Positions 16,919-25,222 of a DNA stretch of 64,000 nucleotides are shown piece after piece. The notes beneath the pieces were generated by a model, which was not told the origin of the DNA, searched no databases, and saw nothing but the letters and a program-made list of their open reading frames with translations. Source of the stretch: ZC4RG17 sp036259475 (GTDB taxonomy: Bacteria; Actinomycetota; Acidimicrobiia; Spongiisociales; ZC4RG35). A program made the position numbers and the translations under genes. Location of the stretch: contig DATABS010000059.1 of the NCBI GenBank assembly GCA_036259475.1, forward strand, positions 15,486 through 79,485, read 5' to 3'. The first letter of the stretch is position 1, and each line of letters opens with the position of its first letter.

Positions 16919-17840
16919 GTCGGAAGTTCGTTTCTTTTCCGAAGGAGTCGAAGTCGTCGGGACCTTGCGCCTTCCCGACGGAGTCGCGCCCTATCCGGGA
17001 ATCGTGCAGGGCCCAGGGTGGCTGGGGCTCAGGGACGCCAAGCTCTACCTGCCTTACCACGAGGCGTTGACCGCCCAAGGATATGCGGTGCTCATCTTCG
17101 ACTACCGCGGGTTCGGAGACTCGGGAGGCGATCGCAATACCTTGTCCCCTCAGATGCAGCTCGAGGACCTCATCAACGCCGTCACGTATCTACAGACCCG
17201 CGACGATATCGAGAGCGACCGGATTGGAGTGTTCGGCTCTGGAGGCACCGGGGGAGGCAACGCAGTTCTACTCGCCGCCAACGACTCGAGAGTTCGTTGC
17301 GCCGTAAGCCAGGTGCCGGTGGCCGACGGGGAGGACTGGTTGCGGAGGATGCGCCGCGAGTACGAGTGGTACGAGTTCCTCGAGAGGCTCGACACAGACC
17401 GGCGACAGCGAGTGACGACCGGCAAGGGAGAAACTGTGCATCCCCGCGAGGAGATCATGGTGCCCACACCGGAAAGGCGAGCGACCAACGTGAAAAGCGA
17501 TGTGGACGGGCGGGTGCCGACACAAGTCGCTCTCCGGGCTGCCGAGTCGATCATCGCCTACAAACCGATCGATGTCGTATCCCGCGTAGAGAACTTGATG
17601 GTCGTCGCGGTGGCAGACGACGCCGTGACGCCGACCGAACACGCGGTGGCGCTCTACGAGCAGGCGGCCGAGCCGAAAAAGCTGGTCATGCAGCGTCACA
17701 CCACCCACTACGCGGCCTATTCGGAGCACGGAAAGGCGGTCATACCGGAGATCGTCGCCTGGTTCGATGCCCACTTGGCGCCTCGAGCCGTTGAGGCGAT
17801 GACTCCCACGGAACGCCGGATACTCAAGGAGCGATCTTGA
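16911..17840 (+). CDS. alpha/beta hydrolase with an unusual nucleophile elbow
   Basis: 309 residues, dienelactone-hydrolase/peptidase-S15-like. The fold markers GPGWLGLRDAK and FDYRGFGDSGG are clear, as are an acid loop DDAVTPTEH and a C-terminal His-rich HTTHYAAYSEH. The elbow, however, reads IGVFGSGGTGGGNA: the usual Ser of GxSxGG is not in register, and Thr in GGTGG or the earlier Ser would have to serve. Substrate or even hydrolytic activity is uncertain. ATG 16911 overlaps the large-subunit gene by 8 bases, and the next gene starts at the TTGA overlap. Confidence 0.8.
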   Translation: MRESEVRFFSEGVEVVGTLRLPDGVAPYPGIVQGPGWLGLRDAKLYLPYHEALTAQGYAVLIFDYRGFGDSGGDRNTLSPQMQLEDLINAVTYLQTRDDIESDRIGVFGSGGTGGGNAVLLAANDSRVRCAVSQVPVADGEDWLRRMRREYEWYEFLERLDTDRRQRVTTGKGETVHPREEIMVPTPERRATNVKSDVDGRVPTQVALRAAESIIAYKPIDVVSRVENLMVVAVADDAVTPTEHAVALYEQAAEPKKLVMQRHTTHYAAYSEHGKAVIPEIVAWFDAHLAPRAVEAMTPTERRILKERS

Positions 17841-19225
17841 CCAGACTGATACGCGACGCCCAAGTATTTCTCGAGGGGAGTCTCCATCCTCTCGATATCG
17901 TCGTCGAAGGCGAACGTATCGCGGCCCTCACGACGCGAGGTGGAGGGCCTTCTGACGCCGAGGTGGTCGACGGCTCGGGGATGACGGCGATCCCAGCTGG
18001 TGTAGACGTCCACGTTCACACCCGTGAGCCGGGCTACACCCACAAGGAAGATCTGGTCACTGCCACGTCCGCCGCCGCGGCGGGTGGGTACGGAACGATT
18101 TTCGGAATGCCGAACCTGGACCCGCCCACGATGACACGGGGTGATCTGGAGGCGGTGCTCGAGCTGTACGCCGCCCGCAGCCTCGTCGACTACAACCACA
18201 ACCCCGCTGCCAAGCTCCTCGACGAGATCCCAGAGATGTCGAAGCTGGGTATCGCCGCGTACAAGATCTATATGGTCGTCGACACGGGTCGGTCGTATCC
18301 GCACCCGTCGGCGATCGGCGTCCATGATCACGGGGACCTCTATCAGGCTATGAGGGCCGTTGCCTCCACCGGCCTTCGACTCATGGTCCACCCGCACGAC
18401 CAGCGCATCATGGACGTGGTCGAACAGGAGTACTGGGCGAACGGCGACCGGAGTCCCCAGGCCTACGGCAAGACCCTCGCAGTCGACGACGGCATCATCT
18501 GGGACACGGCAACCGCCCTTCTCATTCGCATGGCGGAAGCGACCGGCTGCAAGCTCCACATCGTTCACGTGCAGACCACCCGTCAGATCGAGATGCTCGC
18601 CGATGCGCGTGCCAAAGGCATCGACGTCACGGGAGAAGTCAACCACTGGGCCTTGTTCTTAGGGCGGATGAGCGACATCGAGCAGCAGGGTTCGTACGTC
18701 CTGTCGTATTGGGTTCCCGAGCATCACCAGGAGGCGCTGTGGGCCGCGATGGAAGACGGCATTGTCGACATGCTCGCTTCCGACCATGCCCCTCACACTC
18801 GCGAGGAGAAGGAGTTGGGCTGGACCGACGCCTGGGCGGCTCACACCGGTACCCCGGGAGTGCAGCATCAGCTGCCGCTCATGCTCGATGCCTGCCACCG
18901 CGGCAAGATCTCGTTCCGGCGCGTGGTCGAAATGGTTTCGGTGGCGCCCGCTCGCGTCTTCGGCCTGGAAACGAAGGGATCCCTCGCTCCCGGGGCGGAC
19001 GCTGACATTGCCTTGCTCGACCTGGAAAAGGAGTGGACCATCACGAACGATTCGGTGCTGTCACGCATCGGCTGGACGCCGTACGACGGCCGCACGATCC
19101 GGGGAGCGGTGACACGCACCATGGTGCGGGGGACCGACGTCTGGGTAGACGGCCGTGTGGTCGGTGAAGCCGGCTATGGACGGCAAGTGGTTCCTAGTGG
19201 AAAGGAAAATGGAAAATGGGCATGA
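17837..19225 (+). CDS. dihydroorotase/allantoinase/hydantoinase-type cyclic amidohydrolase
   Basis: 462 residues of the amidohydrolase superfamily. All expected metal ligands can be seen: HVH in DVHVHTREPGYTHKEDL (about residue 58-60), the carboxylated-Lys motif AAYKIYM, His in LMVHPHD and in LHIVHVQTT, and Asp in LASDHAPHT. It should open a cyclic amide or ureide ring. Start TTG 17837 overlaps the upstream stop (TTGA). Lying directly after a molybdenum hydroxylase and an alpha/beta hydrolase, it suggests hydroxylation followed by ring opening of an N-heterocycle. It could equally be an allantoinase or dihydropyrimidinase. Confidence 0.88.
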   Translation: MTRLIRDAQVFLEGSLHPLDIVVEGERIAALTTRGGGPSDAEVVDGSGMTAIPAGVDVHVHTREPGYTHKEDLVTATSAAAAGGYGTIFGMPNLDPPTMTRGDLEAVLELYAARSLVDYNHNPAAKLLDEIPEMSKLGIAAYKIYMVVDTGRSYPHPSAIGVHDHGDLYQAMRAVASTGLRLMVHPHDQRIMDVVEQEYWANGDRSPQAYGKTLAVDDGIIWDTATALLIRMAEATGCKLHIVHVQTTRQIEMLADARAKGIDVTGEVNHWALFLGRMSDIEQQGSYVLSYWVPEHHQEALWAAMEDGIVDMLASDHAPHTREEKELGWTDAWAAHTGTPGVQHQLPLMLDACHRGKISFRRVVEMVSVAPARVFGLETKGSLAPGADADIALLDLEKEWTITNDSVLSRIGWTPYDGRTIRGAVTRTMVRGTDVWVDGRVVGEAGYGRQVVPSGKENGKWA

Positions 19226-20205
19226 AGTTCGGACTGTTGCTGCCCCACTTCGGGAACTACGCCGGTCGTGAGGCGATCCTCGAAGGAGCCCGACGGGCAG
19301 AAGAACTTGGGTTCGATTCGGTGTGGGTGAGAGACCATCTCGTTTTCGAACCCCACGAGGAGTTCGAGAGCGCCAACCGAGAGTTCTACGAGCCTCTCAC
19401 GGTGCTGACGGCGATCGGAGCAGTCACCGAGCGAATCACCCTCGGCACCGCCACTCTGATCCCTTACCGACACCCCCTGGTGACCGCCTTCACCCTGGCC
19501 AGTATGACGCACATGGTCGGTCCTCGGATCATTGCCGGCTGGGGTGCTGGAACCTTCGATCATGAGTTCGAAGCAGTGGGGATGGGAGGAATCTTCCGTC
19601 CCGAACTGGTCGAGTCCAACGCCCGAATTTCGAAGCTGGTCTTCGAACAGGACGACGCGTCCTACCAGGACGAGCATTTCTCCTTCGAAAACGTGTCGCT
19701 CTATCCCAAGCCGGCGGGTGACATTCCGTTTTGGTACGGGGGGGCTACGCCGGCCTCGGCGCGGCGGGCGGCGGAGTACTGCGATGGCTGGATCCCGGGT
19801 CGGATCACGTTCAAGACCATCGAGAAGCGAGTGGAGGCCATGCGTAGGATCGTCGAGGAGAACGGTCGGCCGATGCCGACGGTCGGGGTCGTGCCTCCTA
19901 CCACCATCGCCGAAACCGAAGAGGAAGCGTGGGCTGGCACGAGCGTCGAAGGTCTGCTGCAGTGGGCGAACGAGCGTGGAAAGTGGTGGGTGAAGCCGCC
20001 GTCGGGACGGTTCGAGACGGCGGCCGACATCGAGGGGTCGCTCATCGCCGGAACGCCCGACCAGGTCGTTGAGCAGACACTTCGTTTCGAGAATTACGGA
20101 GTCGAGCACCTCGTGTTCGACACGCGTCTCAGTTTCAACCGTTGGTTCGAGACCATCGAGCTCCTGGGCCGAGAGGTGCTGCCGAAAATGCACAAGCTCG
20201 ACTGA
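19216..20205 (+). CDS. luciferase-like monooxygenase (LLM class, F420- or FMN-dependent)
   Basis: 329 residues, TIM-barrel flavin/deazaflavin oxidoreductase. Typical blocks are LLPHFGNYAGREAILEGARR, GFDSVWVRDHLV, LTAIGAVTERITLGTATLIP and IIAGWGAGTFDHEFEAVG. The last resembles F420-using actinobacterial enzymes, but FMN is equally possible. ATG 19216 overlaps the hydantoinase stop by 10 bases. It probably oxidises an intermediate of the same pathway. Confidence 0.87.
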   Translation: MGMKFGLLLPHFGNYAGREAILEGARRAEELGFDSVWVRDHLVFEPHEEFESANREFYEPLTVLTAIGAVTERITLGTATLIPYRHPLVTAFTLASMTHMVGPRIIAGWGAGTFDHEFEAVGMGGIFRPELVESNARISKLVFEQDDASYQDEHFSFENVSLYPKPAGDIPFWYGGATPASARRAAEYCDGWIPGRITFKTIEKRVEAMRRIVEENGRPMPTVGVVPPTTIAETEEEAWAGTSVEGLLQWANERGKWWVKPPSGRFETAADIEGSLIAGTPDQVVEQTLRFENYGVEHLVFDTRLSFNRWFETIELLGREVLPKMHKLD

Positions 20206-20213
20206 GGCGATAC

Positions 20214-20223
20214 CTGGATCCAG
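20214..20223. promoter_or_regulatory. putative operator CTGGATCCAG
   Basis: Perfect 10-bp palindrome with the same TGGATCCA core as the sites at 7585 and 12785. It lies in the 51-base gap between the luciferase-like gene and the ATG at 20257, 33 bases before the start codon. An internal promoter under the same regulator is a reasonable guess. Confidence 0.45.
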
Positions 20224-20256
20224 TCATCACTAGGAGAAGAAGGGACAAGCCTGCAT

Positions 20257-21636
20257 ATGGCCGATAGAGACATCACCACCAGGACCACCGAACAGACGCT
20301 GGTAACCACGCCAACCCTGATCGAGGCGGCCCGAACGATCATCCGGGGACCGTCTTTCAACCGCACGAAAACGGGCGGCTATGACATAAAACCCAATGAA
20401 AAGGTGCTCCTGGTCGAGAAAACGACCGACGACCCGGCCGTTACAGAGGCATTGATCCAAGCGATCCACGAGATCGGTGCCCACATCGACATCTTCCACG
20501 TCGACATCCCCGATCGAAAGCTGACCTACTTGGACGAGTTCCGAGGGATGATGTCCAATATCCCTGGCCTGGACCCGGATCCCATGTTCGATTTATGGCG
20601 GTCACGGATCCGCTGGCTCGAAGAGGTGGCTCAGAACGAGGGCTATTCCCTCCTGATCCAAGGTGAGGGCGGCAAGCTTCCCGACCTGGACAACGTGCGC
20701 TACGAGGGCATCCCTTGGTATCACCGAATTACCTTCCCCGCCGCCGGTTATCCCTGGCCGCTGTGGGACCTGATCAACGAGGTGACATGGAATCCCATCT
20801 GGGAGAGAGGCAAGGGCGGCCACGTCCGGGTCACCGACCCTGAAGGCACGCACCTCGAGTTCGATCTGCGCGAGGAGCATTGGACGGCCGAGCACTATGA
20901 GAGTCGAAACGCCCGGCGCCGCTTCGAGTCAAAGTATTACCTCGGGCACCTCTACGGCCATCCGACTCCTCCATATGACGTCGCCACGGCGTCGGGTGTG
21001 ATCGCCGGTACTCTCAACCACTACGGACGGCCTTTCCCCCGGGCCGAGGCTGTGATGGAGGGAGGTCGGCTGGTCGACCTCCGTGGTGGCGGCGAGTACG
21101 GCGAGAAGTGGCGCGAGCTGATGGATCTCACGGCCGACATCAAGTATCCGGAGTATCCCGGCCCTGGTCTGTTCTGGTTATGGGAGGTGGCGATCGGTAC
21201 CCATCCCAAGATGGTGAGACCCCCCGTTGCCTTTTCACTGGCCGGTCATGCGGCCATGTTCGAACGGCTCCGGTCCGGATACATCCATATCGGAATCGGC
21301 ACCGCTCACAACAATCCATCGGAGATCTGGGCCCGCGAGCAGGGTCATCCCTACGGACACGTCCATCTTCACCTCCTATTTCCTACCTACACCTTGGTCA
21401 CGCCAGGAGGCGAGGAGATCGACATCATCGAACGTGGAAGGCTCAAGGCGCTCGATGACCCGGCGGTACGACGCAAGGCTGAGGAGTTCGGTGATCCTGA
21501 TGACCTGCTGTCTGAAGCATGGATTCCCGCGATACCCGGTGTGACGGTGGAGGGCGACTACGAAAAGGACTATGCACCCGATCCGGCGGCGTGGATCGAG
21601 GCGAACGACCGGAATGTCGCCCTAGAGGCCGGATGA
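20257..21636 (+). CDS. M29-aminopeptidase/NicX-like metal-dependent protein
   Basis: 459 residues. The C-terminal third resembles the M29 aminopeptidase fold that also includes 2,5-dihydroxypyridine 5,6-dioxygenase (NicX): HIGIGTAHNNPSEIW, then GHVHLHLLF with His368, His370 and His372 where M29/NicX proteins have their last metal ligands (H-x-D). The H-x-H in place of H-x-D argues against a simple peptidase. With a molybdenum hydroxylase upstream, a ring-cleaving oxygenase of the NicX type is attractive but unproven. ATG 20257 follows GGAGAAGAAGGG. Its stop overlaps the next gene (ATGA). Confidence 0.65.
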   Translation: MADRDITTRTTEQTLVTTPTLIEAARTIIRGPSFNRTKTGGYDIKPNEKVLLVEKTTDDPAVTEALIQAIHEIGAHIDIFHVDIPDRKLTYLDEFRGMMSNIPGLDPDPMFDLWRSRIRWLEEVAQNEGYSLLIQGEGGKLPDLDNVRYEGIPWYHRITFPAAGYPWPLWDLINEVTWNPIWERGKGGHVRVTDPEGTHLEFDLREEHWTAEHYESRNARRRFESKYYLGHLYGHPTPPYDVATASGVIAGTLNHYGRPFPRAEAVMEGGRLVDLRGGGEYGEKWRELMDLTADIKYPEYPGPGLFWLWEVAIGTHPKMVRPPVAFSLAGHAAMFERLRSGYIHIGIGTAHNNPSEIWAREQGHPYGHVHLHLLFPTYTLVTPGGEEIDIIERGRLKALDDPAVRRKAEEFGDPDDLLSEAWIPAIPGVTVEGDYEKDYAPDPAAWIEANDRNVALEAG

Positions 21637-22931
21637 GTCCGGATATCGACCGCATCGTCGATGAGGCGATCCGAAATGCTCGGTCGCGAGAGGCGGCAGT
21701 GGTTGATCTGCCGCACTTGGCCTTGGCGCTCTCTGATCTCAGCAGTCGACATGGAGGCGGTACTGTCCTACCCAGCTCGGTCGAAACCCTCGGTAAGACG
21801 GCCGATTCGATGCGAAGGCGGGATCAGTCCCGAGACGGAACCTGGGCGGCAGGCGTCGTGCCGGTTTCGAACGCATTCCGTTCCTGGCTGCAGTCAATGG
21901 AATCCGTCCCGCTGTCGGAGGACTTCTCGCTGGTGCTCGAGACCGCCAGCGAGCGGTTGGTGAAGTTCGCTCCGCCTCCTACCGCCGACCAGTCCGCTGG
22001 ACGTCGGAGTTCGCGAGAGAAGCGGGAGCAGCCTGCGATGAGCCCATCATCCGCATTGCCCTCCTACGCCTTCGAGTTCACACCTGAGGTGCTTCAAAGG
22101 TTCGAGCCGTATATCGGTAACGAGAACCTGGTTCGGCTGGCGCTCGGGGTGCTGGCCCGCAGGCGAAAACGACATCCCGTTCTCGTGGGTGAGGCCGGCG
22201 TCGGCAAAACGGCATTGGTGGTGGAGTTGGCACGGCGAATAGCCGCCGGTCAGGCACCGGACCGATTGAATGCCGCGAGGGTCTTCCAGGTCGACTTGGG
22301 CACTGCAGTTGCCGGCACCCGATATCGGGGAGATTTCGAGGAACGGATGTCCTGGCTTTCCCGACAGCTGCTAGATCAGGAGAAGAGCATCTTTTTCATC
22401 GACGAGGTGCATCTGGTTCTCAACGTCGGGGGAGGGGAGGGCGGCATAGACGCCGCCAGCCTGCTCAAGCCTGCTCTCTCCAGTGGTCTGGGAGCCTTGA
22501 TCGGAGCGACGACCCGGGAACAGGCCCGTCACCTGGAAAGTGACGCCCCCCTTGCCCGGCGACTCGTGTTCATCCCGGTGAGCGAGCCATCGACGGAACT
22601 GACCAAGGAGATCCTGAGCAGGCACGCCGCGGCGCTGGAGGAAGAGCTCTCGATCACTGTTCCCGCGCCTGTCGTCGACGCCGCGCTCGATGCAGCGGTG
22701 AGGTTGCGTCCGCATCGGCACCTCCCCGATTCGGCGATCGATATCTTGGAGTTGGCGGTAAGCCTTGCCGCGGCGGACACTCCCAAACGGGGGGAGATTG
22801 AACCGGAAGCGATCCGGTTTGTGGCCGACTTCATGAGTCAGGGAATCACCACGTATGCCAACAAGGGTCGGCTTCGAAGTGCGAGCAAGGCGGTTGGTCG
22901 GTTCGTCCGACGCGGCCGTTCCGGGAGGTAG
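21633..22931 (+). CDS. stand-alone ClpA/ClpB D1-like AAA+ ATPase
   Basis: 432 residues from ATG 21633. An N-terminal roughly 150-residue helical region is followed by one AAA+ module of the Clp/Hsp100 D1 type: Walker A GEAGVGKT (about residue 186-193), pore-side AGTRYRGDFEER, Walker B SIFFIDEVHLVL, and IGATTREQARHLESD. Hsp100 proteins normally carry a second ATPase (D2), which is missing here; the protein ends about 25 residues after the D1 small domain. Translational coupling to the M29/NicX-like gene and membership of a molybdenum hydroxylase operon suggest a dedicated assembly or remodelling factor, analogous in role to the AAA protein CoxD of CODH clusters. The role is inferred. Confidence 0.8.
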   Translation: MSPDIDRIVDEAIRNARSREAAVVDLPHLALALSDLSSRHGGGTVLPSSVETLGKTADSMRRRDQSRDGTWAAGVVPVSNAFRSWLQSMESVPLSEDFSLVLETASERLVKFAPPPTADQSAGRRSSREKREQPAMSPSSALPSYAFEFTPEVLQRFEPYIGNENLVRLALGVLARRRKRHPVLVGEAGVGKTALVVELARRIAAGQAPDRLNAARVFQVDLGTAVAGTRYRGDFEERMSWLSRQLLDQEKSIFFIDEVHLVLNVGGGEGGIDAASLLKPALSSGLGALIGATTREQARHLESDAPLARRLVFIPVSEPSTELTKEILSRHAAALEEELSITVPAPVVDAALDAAVRLRPHRHLPDSAIDILELAVSLAAADTPKRGEIEPEAIRFVADFMSQGITTYANKGRLRSASKAVGRFVRRGRSGR

Positions 22932-23100
22932 CTCCGGTCGATTGAGGGGAGTCGGCTGGAGCTGCCAGCTTAGGTCTCGAGGCGTGCCGATATGGGACGG
23001 GGGATCCCATCCGATGACTTTCCGGTCGCCAAATGAGGATCGGGCACTCTGTCCACGTTGTGGCGGGTGCATGCTCCAGGGATGAACAGAAGGGTGGTAG

Positions 23101-24408
23101 GTGACGGGGAACGGTCGGGCAGGCGAGGTTTTGCGCCAGCGCAATTTTCGTCTGTACCTCCTCGGGGTGGTCTCATCGCAGATCGGAAGCCGGGCGACGA
23201 CGGCCGCGATCCTCTACCACGTCTATCAGCTGACCGGCTCGACACTTCAGGTGGGACTCGTCGGCGCGGCTCAGGCCGCCATCCTCTTCGTTCTTTCGCC
23301 GGTCGGAGGATTGTATGCCGACCGACTCGACCGGCGCCGGTTGCTGCAGGCTTGCCAGGCGGTGTCAATGCTCGTGAGCTTGAGCCTGGGCTTGGTCACC
23401 CTCCTGGGGGCGGTCGAACTGTGGCACATCCTCACCGCCGTGGTCCTAACCGGCGCCGCAGTGACTTTCGAGCAACCGGCCCGCCAGGCGCTTGTGCCCG
23501 CCGTAGTCGGGACCGATCATCTGGTGGAGGCACTGGCGTTCACGAATCCGGCCCGCGAACTCGCCATTCTGATCGGCCCAGCCGTCGGCGGTCTCCTGCT
23601 AACGATCGATCCTGGGGTCGTCTACGTGTTCGACGCGGCTACATACGTCGCGATGATCTTCGCCCTGGCAGCGATGCATCTCCTTCCGCAGGAGTCCCTG
23701 TCCCGTACTCACTCTGCCGGGCGTTCGATCGTGGAGGGGTTCAGATTCGTCGTGCGGCGTCCCCTGATCGGCCAAGCGATGGTTCTCGACATGACCATGA
23801 CGATCTTCGGAGCCTATCGGGTGCTCCTCCCTAGCCTCGCCGCAGATGTGTTCCTGGTGGGGCCCGCTGGTTATGGCTTGCTCGCCGCCGCCCCGGCGGC
23901 CGGCGGACTTCTCGGGTCTGCACTGGTATTCGCGTTGATCCGCCGCGTGCCGCAGGGCCGGGTGGTTCTCGGAGCAACCGCCGCCTACGGGGTGTCGGTG
24001 ATCGGGCTCGCTCAGGCTCCTGCATTCGCCATGGCGGTGATCGCAGTCGGGTTTGCGGGCTGTTTCGACACCCTGAGCGCCACGATCCGCCATGGATTGG
24101 TGCAGCTGGAAACCCCTGATGTGTTGCGAGGAAGGGTGTCGTCGGTCCACCAGTTGGCATCTCGCGGCGGACCGAGCGTAGGCGACGCGGGGATGGGCGC
24201 CCTGGCGTCGGCCATAGGACCAGTTGCCGCCCTGACCGCCGGCGGGCTCGTTCCGATCGTCGCCGCCATCGCCTCTCTGGTCACGCCCACCCAGATGAGG
24301 AGCTACGGCCCATTGGGCGATAGGCAGGAATCCGCCTTGCGCCATGGTCCAAATCAGGGACAAGAGTTGGGTCCGACCGCGGAGAAAGAGGAGGAGTGGC
24401 CTCAATGA
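23101..24408 (+). CDS. MFS transporter (MFS_3/EntS-like)
   Basis: 435 residues, about twelve hydrophobic segments. VLRQRNFRLYLLGVVSSQIGSRATTAAILYHVYQ and the motif-A loop GGLYADRLDRRRLLQA are typical of the MFS_3 branch. GTG 23101 is the start; the 169 bases upstream (22932-23100) hold no gene or clear promoter. The C-terminal tail is hydrophilic. Its stop overlaps the CMD gene by four bases, so import or export of a pathway compound is likely. Confidence 0.85.
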   Translation: MTGNGRAGEVLRQRNFRLYLLGVVSSQIGSRATTAAILYHVYQLTGSTLQVGLVGAAQAAILFVLSPVGGLYADRLDRRRLLQACQAVSMLVSLSLGLVTLLGAVELWHILTAVVLTGAAVTFEQPARQALVPAVVGTDHLVEALAFTNPARELAILIGPAVGGLLLTIDPGVVYVFDAATYVAMIFALAAMHLLPQESLSRTHSAGRSIVEGFRFVVRRPLIGQAMVLDMTMTIFGAYRVLLPSLAADVFLVGPAGYGLLAAAPAAGGLLGSALVFALIRRVPQGRVVLGATAAYGVSVIGLAQAPAFAMAVIAVGFAGCFDTLSATIRHGLVQLETPDVLRGRVSSVHQLASRGGPSVGDAGMGALASAIGPVAALTAGGLVPIVAAIASLVTPTQMRSYGPLGDRQESALRHGPNQGQELGPTAEKEEEWPQ

Positions 24409-25010
24409 CGAAAACACAACTTCCCGACGATGTGTATCCAGACTCGTGGTGCCGCCTGCCGTTGGTCGAGCGAGAGGAACTCGCGCACGGCGCCCAGGAG
24501 ATCTTCGACGAGATCGAGAAGCCCGGCGGAGGGTCTCATGCCGGCCTCCGCGGGCCGGGCGGAGTCAGACTACACAGTGGTCGTCTGGCAGAGCTATGGC
24601 GGCCAGTTGCTCGGTATCTGCGCCAGGAAACGGGGATCAGTCCGCGGGTTCGCGAGGTTGCCATCCTCATCACCGCCAGGGAGCACGAGAGCCAGTTCGA
24701 ATGGTTTCAACATGAAGGGATCGCAGCCCGTCACGGCGTGCCACCGGAGACGATCCAGGCCATCAAGTACGGCGAGCCCGTGAAAGATTTGGAGAAGATT
24801 GACGCCTTGGTGATCGAGTTCGGTCGCCAGCTGTTCGGCAACCGAAGGGTGACGTCGGACCTCTTCGCAGAGGTTCTGGAGGCACTCGGAAAGCAGAAGC
24901 TGGTCGACCTGATCGCCATCATGGGTCAATATGCGGCGACTGCGGCGCTCTTGAATGCGGTTGACATGCAGCTGCCTCCGGGCCAGGAACCACCGCTCCC
25001 CCTTGGCTAG
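24405..25010 (+). CDS. carboxymuconolactone decarboxylase-family protein
   Basis: 201 residues. The CMD signature REVAILITAREHESQFEWFQHE is present with Glu and His at the expected places, but the Cys-x-x-Cys of AhpD peroxidases is absent, so it belongs with the decarboxylase-like or uncharacterised branch. ATG 24405 (ATGA overlap with the MFS stop, GGAGG 13 bases upstream) is preferred to GTG 24396. Last gene of the operon; 25011-25222 is intergenic. Confidence 0.83.
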   Translation: MTKTQLPDDVYPDSWCRLPLVEREELAHGAQEIFDEIEKPGGGSHAGLRGPGGVRLHSGRLAELWRPVARYLRQETGISPRVREVAILITAREHESQFEWFQHEGIAARHGVPPETIQAIKYGEPVKDLEKIDALVIEFGRQLFGNRRVTSDLFAEVLEALGKQKLVDLIAIMGQYAATAALLNAVDMQLPPGQEPPLPLG

Positions 25011-25147
25011 GCGTCGTCCTGTACGGTCGCTAGCCGAGAGTAATGCCGCCCACCGTCCCCAGCCGGACAGTGAAAGGGGTACGCCTCTCGAGCCTTCTCA
25101 CCGGTGGGACGCAAGGCTGTTGCCCGGACTGGTCGTGGCTGGCATAC

Positions 25148-25168
25148 TAGTTGAATATTAAGATAGTT
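25148..25168. promoter_or_regulatory. putative MarR-type operator upstream of the M20 operon
   Basis: TAGTTGAATATTAAGATAG around 25149-25167 shares the right half TTAAGATA and AT-rich centre with the site beside the marR gene at 41398-41413. It is the only AT-rich stretch in the 212-base gap before ATG 25223 and lies 57 bases upstream of it. The left half is poorly conserved, so this is the weakest of the three copies. Confidence 0.35.
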
Positions 25169-25222
25169 GTCCCTAGGGCAGTTTCGGTTGGTGGATCCGA
25201 ACAGAGCAGGAGGAGGCGCGGC

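Noticed and set aside
19174..20193. 339-codon minus-strand frame
   Set aside because: Antisense to the luciferase-like gene, no recognisable motifs.
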